Below, in pieces: positions 1-7,519 of a stretch of 64,000 nucleotides of DNA. The notes beneath the pieces are model-generated. The model made no database searches, was not told where the DNA came from, and worked only from the letters and a program-made list of their open reading frames with translations. The stretch comes from Streptomyces sp. NBC_01260. Lineage in GTDB: Bacteria; Actinomycetota; Actinomycetes; Streptomycetales; Streptomycetaceae. The stretch's first letter is position 1, and every line of letters begins with the position of its first letter. The DNA is taken from NCBI RefSeq assembly GCF_036226405.1, contig NZ_CP108464.1, forward strand, positions 868,001 to 932,000, written 5' to 3'. The position numbers and the translations under genes were made by a program.

Positions 1-276
1 GGAGCCGCGGCGCAGATGCGGCTGCGGCAGGATGCCTCCGACGGTGACCTGCCCGATCACCTCGTCGTCGGCGAGCACCACGCCCGGCCAGACCGTGCCG
101 GCCCGGTATCCGGCCAGCAGTCCGTCGATCCGCTCCGCCTGGCCCCGCGGGGTGAAGAAGTCGGCCGGCTGGGCCGGTTCCCACGGCCGGAAGGCCTCGA
201 CGTCCCGCACCCGATGCGCGGCGATCGGGGCGGCGTCGGCGGGCTCGATCAGGCGGATCCTGGTGCTGCTGGGCAT
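1..276 (-). CDS. GNAT family N-acetyltransferase (RimJ/RimL type), partial
   Basis: The gene runs off the left edge, so only about the first 92 codons are visible, starting at an ATG at 276. The N-terminus (MPSSTRIRLIEPADAAPIAA) has the R-L-x-P-A-D-A-A pattern that opens RimJ/RimL-type acetyltransferases, and the strand ILADDEVIGQVTVGGI-like segment near the edge fits the central GNAT sheet. Such enzymes transfer acetyl from acetyl-CoA to protein N-termini or small amines; the substrate cannot be read from the sequence. It is divergent from the LysR gene at 475, with about 200 bp between them holding no other recognisable gene. Confidence 0.75.
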   Translation of the reverse strand, partial: MPSSTRIRLIEPADAAPIAAHRVRDVEAFRPWEPAQPADFFTPRGQAERIDGLLAGYRAGTVWPGVVLADDEVIGQVTVGGILPQPHLRRGS

Positions 277-474
277 GGGCTGATCCTCGTCGCGGTGCTT
301 CGGATGAGACGGCCAGCGTATGCGGGGGTGTCCGCGCCGCCGCACCCCGCGCCCTGCGCCCCGCACCCCGCGCCCCGCGCCCGCGAAAGGATCGAGTCGA
401 TCGCGCAGCCCGTACTCTCGCCGGAGTACCCGGTCTCAATTGCCAGCAAGCCACCTGGGCCATAACTTGCCTTT

Positions 475-1437
475 ATGGAGCTGGAGTTGCGCCATCTGCG
501 AACCGTACGTGCCATCGCCGACACCGGAAGCCTCACCAAGGCGGCCGCCGCGCTCGGGCTCGCGCAGCCCGCGTTGAGCGCACAGCTGCGGCGGATCGAG
601 AAGGCGCTCGGGGGCCCGTTGTTCGACCGGGACCACACGGGCGCGCGGCCGACGCCACTGGGTGAGCTGGTGCTCGAACGGGCCCGGGTGGTGCTGCCCG
701 CCGTCAGTGAGCTCCAGGAGGAGGCGGTGCGGTTCGCCAACGCGCGGGGGGCCATGGAGCGGTTCCGGCTCGGCGGCACGCACGGACCGCTGCTCGGCGG
801 CCTCGTCGACCGGCTGGCCGCGGCGCACCCGGCCGCGCCGGTGTCCACGTACACCTCCTGGTCGGTGACTGAGCTGGCTGCCCAACTGAGCGACGGGCGG
901 CTTGACTTCGTGCTCATCGGCGCCTGCGGTGAGAGCCCGCCGCCGGACGCGGACCGGCTGACGTGGCAGGTCGTCGGGATCGATCCGGTCTTCGTGATGC
1001 TGCCGGAGAACCATCCGCTGGCAGGCGAGCCGGAGCTGGAGCTCTCCGCGCTGGCGGGCGAGTGCTGGGCCGATGTGCCCGGAGAGGGCTGTTTCGCGGA
1101 CTGTTTCGTGGCCGCCTGCGCGCGGGCGGGCTTCAGCCCGGTGTCGGTGTACGAGACGGACACCGCGTCCGTCGTCCATCTGGTGCAGGTGGGACGGGCC
1201 GTCGGGCTGTGCCGGGCGACGTTCCCCCCGACGCCTGGCGTGGTGACCCGTCCGATCACCGGGTCGCCGCTGAGCTGGCGCCATCTGCTGGGCCGGCATC
1301 CGCGCTCGGCGGCCGCGTCGGCGGCGGCCGGAGCGGTGATCGGACACACCCGGGCGGCGTACGCCGAGGCGGTGGAGCGCAGCGACAGCTGCACGCGCTG
1401 GCTGGCCGCGCACCCCCGCTTCGGAGCGACGCCCTGA
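475..1437 (+). CDS. LysR family transcriptional regulator
   Basis: 320 aa. The N-terminal winged helix-turn-helix is clear (residues 1-65: ELRHLRTVRAIADTGSLTKA, then AQPALSAQLRRIEKALGGPLFDR), followed by the linker helix and a substrate-binding domain from about residue 95. The length suits the family (about 300 aa). The ATG at 475 is the first start that keeps the whole HTH; only a weak purine stretch precedes it. The gene is divergent from the acetyltransferase at the window edge, the usual arrangement for a LysR regulator and its target, so that gene is a possible target (inference). The ligand is unknown. The convergent pterin dehydratase gene follows after 17 bp. Confidence 0.93.
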   Translation: MELELRHLRTVRAIADTGSLTKAAAALGLAQPALSAQLRRIEKALGGPLFDRDHTGARPTPLGELVLERARVVLPAVSELQEEAVRFANARGAMERFRLGGTHGPLLGGLVDRLAAAHPAAPVSTYTSWSVTELAAQLSDGRLDFVLIGACGESPPPDADRLTWQVVGIDPVFVMLPENHPLAGEPELELSALAGECWADVPGEGCFADCFVAACARAGFSPVSVYETDTASVVHLVQVGRAVGLCRATFPPTPGVVTRPITGSPLSWRHLLGRHPRSAAASAAAGAVIGHTRAAYAEAVERSDSCTRWLAAHPRFGATP

Positions 1438-1454
1438 CGGGCCGCGGGCCGCGC

Positions 1455-1760
1455 CTACCGCGCCCCGTGGCCGGCGGCGACGGCCGCCACCCTGGCGGCG
1501 AGGGCCAGGTCCTTCTCGGTGACCTTCCCGCCGGCGTCGTGGGAGTTCACCGAGAGCGCGACGGTGTCGTACCCGAGCGTCAGATCGGAATGGTGGTTGA
1601 GCTCGTCCTGGATCTGCGCGACATGGACGGTGAGACCGGCGGCGGCGAAGTGCGAGGGGAGCCGGTAGGTGCGGGTGATCCGGTCCCCCTCCAGCGTCCA
1701 GCCGGGCAGTTCGCGCAGCCGGTTCTCGATCTCGTTCTTCGGCAGCGGTGCGGCGGGCAT
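1455..1760 (-). CDS. 4a-hydroxytetrahydrobiopterin dehydratase (pterin-4a-carbinolamine dehydratase)
   Basis: 101 aa, the normal size for the DCoH/PhhB family. The signature is present: ELNHHSD at residues 53-59, followed by VALSVNSHDAGGKVTEKD, which carries the paired histidines and the T/S-H-D turn of the active site. The enzyme dehydrates 4a-hydroxytetrahydropterin, recycling the cofactor after aromatic amino-acid hydroxylation. It acts in the cytoplasm. No hydroxylase gene lies nearby, so its partner here is unknown; a moonlighting role is possible. It is divergent from the XRE regulator at 1824, with 63 bp between the two starts. Confidence 0.92.
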   Translation of the reverse strand: MPAAPLPKNEIENRLRELPGWTLEGDRITRTYRLPSHFAAAGLTVHVAQIQDELNHHSDLTLGYDTVALSVNSHDAGGKVTEKDLALAARVAAVAAGHGAR

Positions 1761-1811
1761 ACGGCGGCTCCCTCACTCGTGGTCGGTGCCGGTCGGCGGT
1801 GCCGGTGACGT

Positions 1812-1823
1812 TACGGTCTCGGT
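1812..1823 (+). promoter_or_regulatory. Candidate -10 element for a leaderless XRE transcript
   Basis: The hexamer TACGGT (1812-1817) fits the actinobacterial TAnnnT -10 consensus and ends six bases before the ATG at 1824. No Shine-Dalgarno sequence precedes that ATG. This spacing is typical of leaderless mRNAs, which are common in Streptomyces. No clear -35 is visible, so this is a proposal only. Confidence 0.35.
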
Positions 1824-2630
1824 ATGACAACTGTCGCGCTTGACACGGGGGTAGGGCCGCTGCTGCGCAGCTGGCGGGAGCGGAGCCGGATCAGCCAGCT
1901 GGAACTTGCGCTGCGGGCCGACTCCTCGGCCCGCCACATCTCCTTCATCGAAACGGGCCGCGCCCGCCCCAGCGAGGAGATGGTCCTGCGGCTGGCGGAG
2001 CACCTGGACGTGCCCGTACGGGAACGCAACGCCCTGCTGGTGGTGGCCGGTTACGCCCCTCGCTACACGGAGACCGCGCTCGACGACCCCGCGATGGGCG
2101 CGCTGCGCGAGGGGATGGACCGGCTGCTTCAGGGGTACGACCCGTATCCGGCGCTCGTCGTGGACGGCATGTACAACGTGGTGGCGGCCAATCAGGGGAT
2201 CGTCCGGCTGACGGCCGGGGTGGCGGAGCATCTGCTCGCGCCGCCGCTGAACGCGATGCGGCTCACCCTGCACCCGGAGGGGCTGGCCCCCCGGATCCAC
2301 AATCTGCGGGAGTGGCGGGCCGATCTGCTGGCGCAGATGGAGCGTCAGATCGCCCTGGTCCGTTCGGCGGAGTTGCGTGAGCTGTACGAGGAGGTCGCGG
2401 GCTATCCGGTGGGGCCGAGGACGGATGGTCAGGAGTGGGACGAGCCCTCGTCGTCGGTGCCGTTCGCGCTGCCGCTGCTGATCGAGCAGGACGGCCGGCT
2501 GCTCTCGTTCATCGCGTCCATCGCCACGTTCAACACACCGATGGACGTGACGGTCGCGGAGCTGGCCATCGAGACGTTCCTGCCCGCCGACCCGGAGACC
2601 GCGGCGTATCTGCGGTCCCTCGTTCCCTGA
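1824..2630 (+). CDS. XRE family transcriptional regulator with MmyB-like ligand-binding domain
   Basis: 268 aa. Residues about 10-70 form an XRE helix-turn-helix (LRSWRERSRISQLELALRAD, then SARHISFIETGRARPS). The remainder is the MmyB-like domain, with the characteristic YDPYPALVVDGMYNVVAAN segment near residue 110 and the C-terminal FNTPMDVTVAELAIETFLPAD segment, which in this family forms a PAS-like fold that binds fatty acids. Members usually repress an adjacent divergent oxidoreductase or enzyme gene; here the divergent neighbour is the pterin dehydratase (inference). The transcript may be leaderless. Confidence 0.93.
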   Translation: MTTVALDTGVGPLLRSWRERSRISQLELALRADSSARHISFIETGRARPSEEMVLRLAEHLDVPVRERNALLVVAGYAPRYTETALDDPAMGALREGMDRLLQGYDPYPALVVDGMYNVVAANQGIVRLTAGVAEHLLAPPLNAMRLTLHPEGLAPRIHNLREWRADLLAQMERQIALVRSAELRELYEEVAGYPVGPRTDGQEWDEPSSSVPFALPLLIEQDGRLLSFIASIATFNTPMDVTVAELAIETFLPADPETAAYLRSLVP

Positions 2631-2680
2631 CGGTGTCCTTCCGTGCTCCCTCGCTCGCGGGAGAGATGTGTCCGCGGCTC

Positions 2681-2696
2681 CTCGCCTGCCGGCGAG
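2681..2696. terminator. Small hairpin between convergent genes
   Basis: A six-base stem, CTCGCC/GGCGAG, with a TGCC loop lies between the XRE stop at 2630 and the DUF1275 stop at 2712. It is placed where a bidirectional terminator would be expected. It is short and has no T-run, as is usual in high-GC actinomycetes. Confidence 0.35.
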
Positions 2697-2711
2697 AGGC
2701 GTTCCCGGCCC

Positions 2712-3461
2712 TCATTTCTTGACGACGGGCAGGGTCCACGGACCGTCCGCCCGCGCCAGGATCCGCGCGGCCAGGCACACGACCGCGAGGATCGCCACGG
2801 CCAGGACCAGTGGCAGGGTCGGATGTCCGTGCAGCACGGCCACGGCTCCGACGAGGGCGCCGGCCAGCATGGCGGCGGCCGAGAGGATCCGGCGGCCGGC
2901 CCTGCTGCCGCCGCCCCCGGCGAGCCGTCCGTCGGAGGCGATGCCGGTGATGGTCAGGGTCAGCACGGTGGTGGTGAGGTCGGGTACGGCGAGCGCCCGC
3001 GATACGGCGTTCTGCACACCCAGGCCCAGGGCGAGCAGCACGATGAGGGCGAACCGCACGCCGCCGTCGTACGGGCTGCCGGAGATCAGCGTGACGACCA
3101 GGGCGGCCAGTACGCACAGAGTCTCGACGCACAGCGCGTGCAGCAGCATGCGGCCGCGGTGGGCGTGGGAGTGGTGGACGATCAGTCCGCCGGCCAGCGC
3201 CCCGGCCGCGAACGCGCCGAGCGCGACGAACGAGGCGGCCAGGGAGAAGCCGGGGGCTCCGGCGAACGCGAAGCCGGAGAAGACCACATTGCCGGTCATG
3301 TTCGCGACGAAGACCCGGCCCAGTTGCAGATAGCTGACGGCGTCGACCAGTCCGGTGACGACGGTCAGGGCGAGCATCAGCGGCGGCAGCGGTCCGTGCC
3401 GGTCGTCCATGTCCGGTACGAGGGTGGTCCATGCCTCACGCAGTACGACGGGCACCGGCAT
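2712..3461 (-). CDS. DUF1275 (YoaK-like) integral membrane protein
   Basis: 249 aa with about six hydrophobic segments. The family hallmark near the N-terminus is present: VTGLVDAVSYLQLGRVFVAN followed by MTGNVVFSGF (residues about 35-70). DUF1275 proteins are small membrane proteins of unknown transport role. The start at 3461 has a poor ribosome site; an ATG at 3410 (MDDRHGPLP) is an alternative that would still keep all membrane segments. The gene is downstream of secDF on the opposite side of the XRE gene and does not overlap either. Confidence 0.88.
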   Translation of the reverse strand: MPVPVVLREAWTTLVPDMDDRHGPLPPLMLALTVVTGLVDAVSYLQLGRVFVANMTGNVVFSGFAFAGAPGFSLAASFVALGAFAAGALAGGLIVHHSHAHRGRMLLHALCVETLCVLAALVVTLISGSPYDGGVRFALIVLLALGLGVQNAVSRALAVPDLTTTVLTLTITGIASDGRLAGGGGSRAGRRILSAAAMLAGALVGAVAVLHGHPTLPLVLAVAILAVVCLAARILARADGPWTLPVVKK

Positions 3462-3583
3462 GCTCCGATCACGAGGTGGTTGATCAGGATTGTGCCGTTG
3501 CGCCCGGTGCGAATGCCACGACCGACGCGCGTCGCCCCCGCGCGCCGCTCGGGCGGCGCGGGGGCGACGGAGTGCCGACGGGG

Positions 3584-5881
3584 CTACACACGGGCCCCGT
3601 TGTCGAGCGGGTCCCGGCGCCCGGCGCCGGACCTGCCGCGCGAGGCGCTCTTGCGGACGGGCGGCGGGGCCTTGCTGCCGCGCTCCAGAAGGAGTGCAGC
3701 CGGCACCGCGGTCATGACCGAGGAGTACGTCCCGACGACGATGCCGATCAGCAGCGCGAGGGCGAAGTCCGCGAGCGAGTCACCGCCCAGGACGGCCAGC
3801 GCGACGAGGATGAACAGGGCGCCCATCCCGGTGTTGACGGTTCTGGGAATCGTCTGCAGAACGGCCCGGTTCGCCACTGTCCCGAGCGGCTCCCGGCGGG
3901 CCTTGGCCCACAACTCCCTCACCCGGTCGAAGACCACCACCGAGTCGTTGACGGAGTACCCGATGACGGTGAGAAGCGCGGCCAGGAAGATGCCGTCCAC
4001 GGTGCGTCCCAGCCAGGCGAAGGCGCCCACCAGAATGATCACGTCGTGGACCAGCGCCCCGACCGAGGCCACCGCGAACGTCCAGCGGAACCGGACGGCC
4101 AGATAGACCAGTTGGACGAGGACGGCGATGGCCAGCGCGATCAGGGCGTTGCGCCGCAGTTCGTCGCCCAGGCTGGGGCCGATGAGTTCGTCCCGGACCT
4201 TGGTGGTCTCGCCGCCCTCCTCGGCCAGGGCAGCGCGCAGCGCGTGTTCGCCGGCGTTGTCGAGATCCCCGGTGCGCACCGAGATGTCGCCCGCACCCGC
4301 CGTGGTGACCTCGGCGTCGGCGAAGCCCGCGCCGGCCAGCGCGGAACGGGCGGTCTCGACGTCGACGGGGCGGCTGGTCGCGTACTCGACGAGGCGGCCC
4401 CCGGTGAATTCGACGCCGAGGTTGACCCCGCGCACCAGGATGCCGGTCACCGCCACGGCGATCAGCACCGTGGAGATGAGCAGCCAGCGGCGCGGGGACC
4501 GCATCAGCTGCGGATCGCGGCGATTGAGCCAGGTCCGTACCCGGCCCGGGCCGGCGATGCCGTTGATGCCCCGGTAGTCGCCGACGAATGTGGAGCCCGC
4601 GGCGATCTCGGTGAGGGCGCGGGCGATGACCAGTGCGGAGAACATCGACGCGAGGACGCCGATGCCGAGCGTGACGCCGAAGCCCTTGACGGGGCCCGAG
4701 CCGAGGAAGAAGAGCAGTCCCGCCGCGATCAGTGTCGTCACGTTGGAGTCGGCGACGGCGCTCCAGGCGTGCCGGAACCCGGCGGTCAGCGAGGTGCGCA
4801 GGGACCGGCCCGGATACTGTGCGTGTTCCTCCCTGGCCCGTTCGAAGACCAGCACGTTGGCGTCGACCGCCATCCCGATGGCCAGCACGAATCCGGCGAG
4901 TCCGGGCAGGGTGAGCGTGACGCCGAGGGCGACGAGCCCCGCGTACGAGATCACTCCGTAGGCGCCGAGGGCGACGGCGGCGAGCGCGCCGAAGAGCCGG
5001 TAGACGACGGTGATGAACAGTGCCGTGGCCGCGGCGCCGATGAGGGCGGCGCGGGCGCTGGCGTCGATGGCGGCGGCGCCGAGCGTCGGTCCGACGGTCC
5101 GCTGCTCGACGATCTCGACGGGCACCGGCAGCGCACCGCCCTGGATCAGCAGGGCGAGCTCGCGGGCCTCGTCGGCACTGAAGGAGCCGGTGATCTGGGT
5201 GGAGCCGGAGGGCAGACCGGTGTTGCAGCCGACGGTCGGGGAGACCTGCGGCGAGGAGATCACCTGCTTGTCCAGGACGATGGCGACCCGGCGCCGCTCG
5301 TCCTGGACCGGGTGGCAGGCAGCCTCCCCGGTCAGCCGGGTCCAGTCCCGGCCGGCGTCCTTGTGGAAGTCCAGGGAGACGGACCAGCCGGCGCCCTGCT
5401 GGGCGTCGAACGAGGCGGAGGCCTCCTTGACGCCCGCGCCGGAGAGCGCGACAGGGCCCAGTGCGAGCCGGCTGCCCTGCTCGTCCGGGAGCGTCAGCCC
5501 GGCCGCGGTATCGGAACCCTCGAGCGCTCCGGGGCCCTGCACGGCATGGAAGGTCAGCTGGGCGGTTCTGCCGATGACCTCGGCGGCCTTGCGCGGGTCC
5601 TGGACGTCCGGGAGTTCGACGATGATCCGGTCCTCGCCGGAGCGGGTCAGGGTCGGTTCCGCGACGCCGAGCGAGTCGATGCGCTTGCGCAGCACCTCCA
5701 GGGTGCGGTCGGTGCTCTCGCGGTCCGCCTTCGCGGTGTCGGAGTCCTTGGCCTGCAGCACCATTCTGGTGCCGCCCTGGAGATCGAGGCCGAGTCTGGG
5801 GGACATGGTCAGCGTGATGAGCACGGCGACGAGCAGAACGGCAGCAGCCAGAACCGCCCGCACCGTGGTGGCGCGAGTCAT
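3584..5881 (-). CDS. secDF: Fused protein translocase subunit SecDF
   Basis: 765 aa, single polypeptide joining SecD and SecF. The SecD half begins with a transmembrane helix and the LGLDLQGGTRMVL signature (about residue 30), a periplasmic-type P1 domain, and the membrane block ending in FVLAIGMAVDANVLVFERAREE. The SecF half begins near residue 480 with GVNLGVEFTGGRLVEY and contains VIGYSVNDSVVVFDRVRE. The complex uses proton flow to pull secreted proteins out of the SecYEG channel. The ATG at 5881 has a good ribosome site (GGAGGA, 5 nt upstream). The start is 32 bp downstream of a small secreted-protein gene. Streptomyces often carry this fused form in addition to separate secD and secF; whether those exist here cannot be seen. 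Confidence 0.95.
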   Translation of the reverse strand: MTRATTVRAVLAAAVLLVAVLITLTMSPRLGLDLQGGTRMVLQAKDSDTAKADRESTDRTLEVLRKRIDSLGVAEPTLTRSGEDRIIVELPDVQDPRKAAEVIGRTAQLTFHAVQGPGALEGSDTAAGLTLPDEQGSRLALGPVALSGAGVKEASASFDAQQGAGWSVSLDFHKDAGRDWTRLTGEAACHPVQDERRRVAIVLDKQVISSPQVSPTVGCNTGLPSGSTQITGSFSADEARELALLIQGGALPVPVEIVEQRTVGPTLGAAAIDASARAALIGAAATALFITVVYRLFGALAAVALGAYGVISYAGLVALGVTLTLPGLAGFVLAIGMAVDANVLVFERAREEHAQYPGRSLRTSLTAGFRHAWSAVADSNVTTLIAAGLLFFLGSGPVKGFGVTLGIGVLASMFSALVIARALTEIAAGSTFVGDYRGINGIAGPGRVRTWLNRRDPQLMRSPRRWLLISTVLIAVAVTGILVRGVNLGVEFTGGRLVEYATSRPVDVETARSALAGAGFADAEVTTAGAGDISVRTGDLDNAGEHALRAALAEEGGETTKVRDELIGPSLGDELRRNALIALAIAVLVQLVYLAVRFRWTFAVASVGALVHDVIILVGAFAWLGRTVDGIFLAALLTVIGYSVNDSVVVFDRVRELWAKARREPLGTVANRAVLQTIPRTVNTGMGALFILVALAVLGGDSLADFALALLIGIVVGTYSSVMTAVPAALLLERGSKAPPPVRKSASRGRSGAGRRDPLDNGARV

Positions 5882-5913
5882 GGGAATCCTCCGAGGGGCG
5901 CCGGGCCCCTCGG

Positions 5914-6570
5914 TCAGGGCGCCACGGCAGGTGTGCGGGACGGGACCGGTGGCAGGTCCCACGGCCGGTGAACGGCCGTACCTGGAGGCCCGCGCACACC
6001 GGGAAGCGCGGTGCGGAAGCGGTCGGCGGCGGCCGGGGGTCCGGCGAGGGCGCATCCGGGGACGGGGTGCGGCAGCGGGAGGCCGGGCGGGCGCGGGAGG
6101 GGGGCCCCGGGGCCGTGCGGCGGGAGGTGCTGAGGGGGACGGGGGTGTTCGGCGGCGGCCCACGGCCGGGGCACGGTCACCGGTGCCGGCCGGAGGCTCC
6201 CGGCGGCGGCGCGGGTACGGGGGCGGGGGACGTCGTGGGCGCCGGGCGTCCGGCCGGTTCGGTCCGTGCGCACGGTCCGCTCCGTGCGCACGGGGTGCGT
6301 GCCCACGGTCCGGCTCGTGGTCTCCGTACGGCCGGGGTGCGGGGCGGCCGGCCGGGCTCCGGCCGGGTGACCGGCGAAGGACAGCGGACCAGTCGTGGCC
6401 CCGGCGGGGACCGCGGCGGCGGCGGGCGCGCCGCCGGCGACGGTGAGGACGGCGAGGAGCAGCGCGGCGAGGAACTGCCGCGCCGAAGCCGCGCGTCGGC
6501 GGTGCGCCGGGGTGTCCGGCCGGTCCCGCCGGTGCGCGTCGCCCCGGGACGCCCCCGGGAGGGGGGTCAC
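5914..6570 (-). CDS. Putative secreted Pro/Arg/Thr-rich protein, unknown function
   Basis: 218 aa from a GTG at 6570. The start is fixed by a GTGA overlap with the stop of the MreB-like gene upstream (6567-6570), so the two are translationally coupled. After a basic N-terminus there is one strong hydrophobic segment (QFLAALLLAVLTVAGGAPAA, about residues 33-52) ending in an Ala-rich cleavage-like site; a signal peptide is likely. The rest has no recognisable fold and is rich in Pro, Ala and Arg. It includes a run of short Arg-Thr repeats (HPVRTERTVRTDRTGRT) and an 18-bp tandem DNA repeat at 6263-6293. The position between a cytoskeletal protein and SecDF suggests an envelope role, but nothing in the sequence shows one. 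Confidence 0.6.
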   Translation of the reverse strand: MTPLPGASRGDAHRRDRPDTPAHRRRAASARQFLAALLLAVLTVAGGAPAAAAVPAGATTGPLSFAGHPAGARPAAPHPGRTETTSRTVGTHPVRTERTVRTDRTGRTPGAHDVPRPRTRAAAGSLRPAPVTVPRPWAAAEHPRPPQHLPPHGPGAPLPRPPGLPLPHPVPGCALAGPPAAADRFRTALPGVRGPPGTAVHRPWDLPPVPSRTPAVAP

Positions 6571-7385
6571 CCGGCTCGGCCGGGCAGGGCCGGTGCGGCG
6601 TTGGCGTGGCGGAGCACGGAGCTGAGGAACAGCCCGGCCCCGCGGACGACCGTGGTCGCCGGGTCGTCCGGGAGACGGACCGGAACGCCGAGGCGCACCG
6701 CGATCCGGTTGGTGACGTCCGGGCGCAGCGCACCGCCTCCGGCGAGCAGCGGGCCCTTGCGCAGCGCGCCGAGCACCGCGCCGTGGCGGTCCTGCTGCCA
6801 CATCGCCATGACCATGTCCAGGACGGCCCGGACGACGGCGGTGGGCGGATCGCCGGGCTCCAGGTCGCTGAGCCCGGTCTCGGCCAGCCGCGCGTCGCGG
6901 ACCAGCCCGTCTACCAGGAGCGTCGCCTCCGTCAGCTCGGCACCGATGTCGACGACGAGCAGCGGACCGCCGTCCTGCGGGCCGGCGTATGCGGCGGCGG
7001 CCCTGGCGCTGTCCAGGACGATGACGCTCGACGGGCCGAGCGCGGCAAGGATCTCCCGTGCGGCGGCGCGGTGTTCGGGGCCCGCGAGTACGGGGTGGCT
7101 GAGGACGATCATCGTGTCGCTGCGGTCGGCGCCCAGTGCCGTATCGGCGATACGGCCGAGCATCCGCCCGCAGGACTCGGTGTCGACGATGCGTCCGCGC
7201 CGGACCGGGCTGCCCTGGCCGTACTCACCGCCGGGACCGTTTCCGGTGTCGGCGACGACGCCCTGCCCGGGGATCCAGGCACGGGTCCGGGAGCTGCCGA
7301 GGTCGATCGCGAGCCCCCGGGTCGCTCCCCGGTGCTGCCGGTGAACGGAGCGAACGTGTCGCTGTCCGTCGCGCAAAGAACGCAT
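6567..7385 (-). CDS. MreB-like actin-family protein (short)
   Basis: 272 aa against about 340 for MreB. It keeps the phosphate-1 loop (LAIDLGSSRTRAWIPGQG, about residues 25-42), the phosphate-2 region (LLVVDIGAELTEATLLVDG, about residue 145), and the adenosine motif (GPLLAGGGALRPDV, about residue 220). Several central MreB segments are missing, so filament formation is uncertain. Streptomyces have extra, shortened MreB homologues involved in spore-wall integrity; this looks like one of them. The stop overlaps the GTG of the small secreted protein. The DNA ligase gene lies upstream on the same strand after 134 bp. Confidence 0.75.
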   Translation of the reverse strand: MRSLRDGQRHVRSVHRQHRGATRGLAIDLGSSRTRAWIPGQGVVADTGNGPGGEYGQGSPVRRGRIVDTESCGRMLGRIADTALGADRSDTMIVLSHPVLAGPEHRAAAREILAALGPSSVIVLDSARAAAAYAGPQDGGPLLVVDIGAELTEATLLVDGLVRDARLAETGLSDLEPGDPPTAVVRAVLDMVMAMWQQDRHGAVLGALRKGPLLAGGGALRPDVTNRIAVRLGVPVRLPDDPATTVVRGAGLFLSSVLRHANAAPALPGRAG

Positions 7386-7519
7386 CGCCCCTCACCCCCG
7401 GCTTGCTGTCGCAGCCGTGCACACCCATTGACCCGCTGATAGCGAGGCATGACCGAGCCCTCACTATGCAATAGGTAGGCAAAGAAAGCCACTCTTGCGT
7501 AAAATCCAAGGGATTGGCC

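Noticed and set aside
3431..5971. An 846-codon plus-strand frame over secDF
   Set aside because: Composition-driven shadow of secDF, whose motifs and ribosome site are clear.
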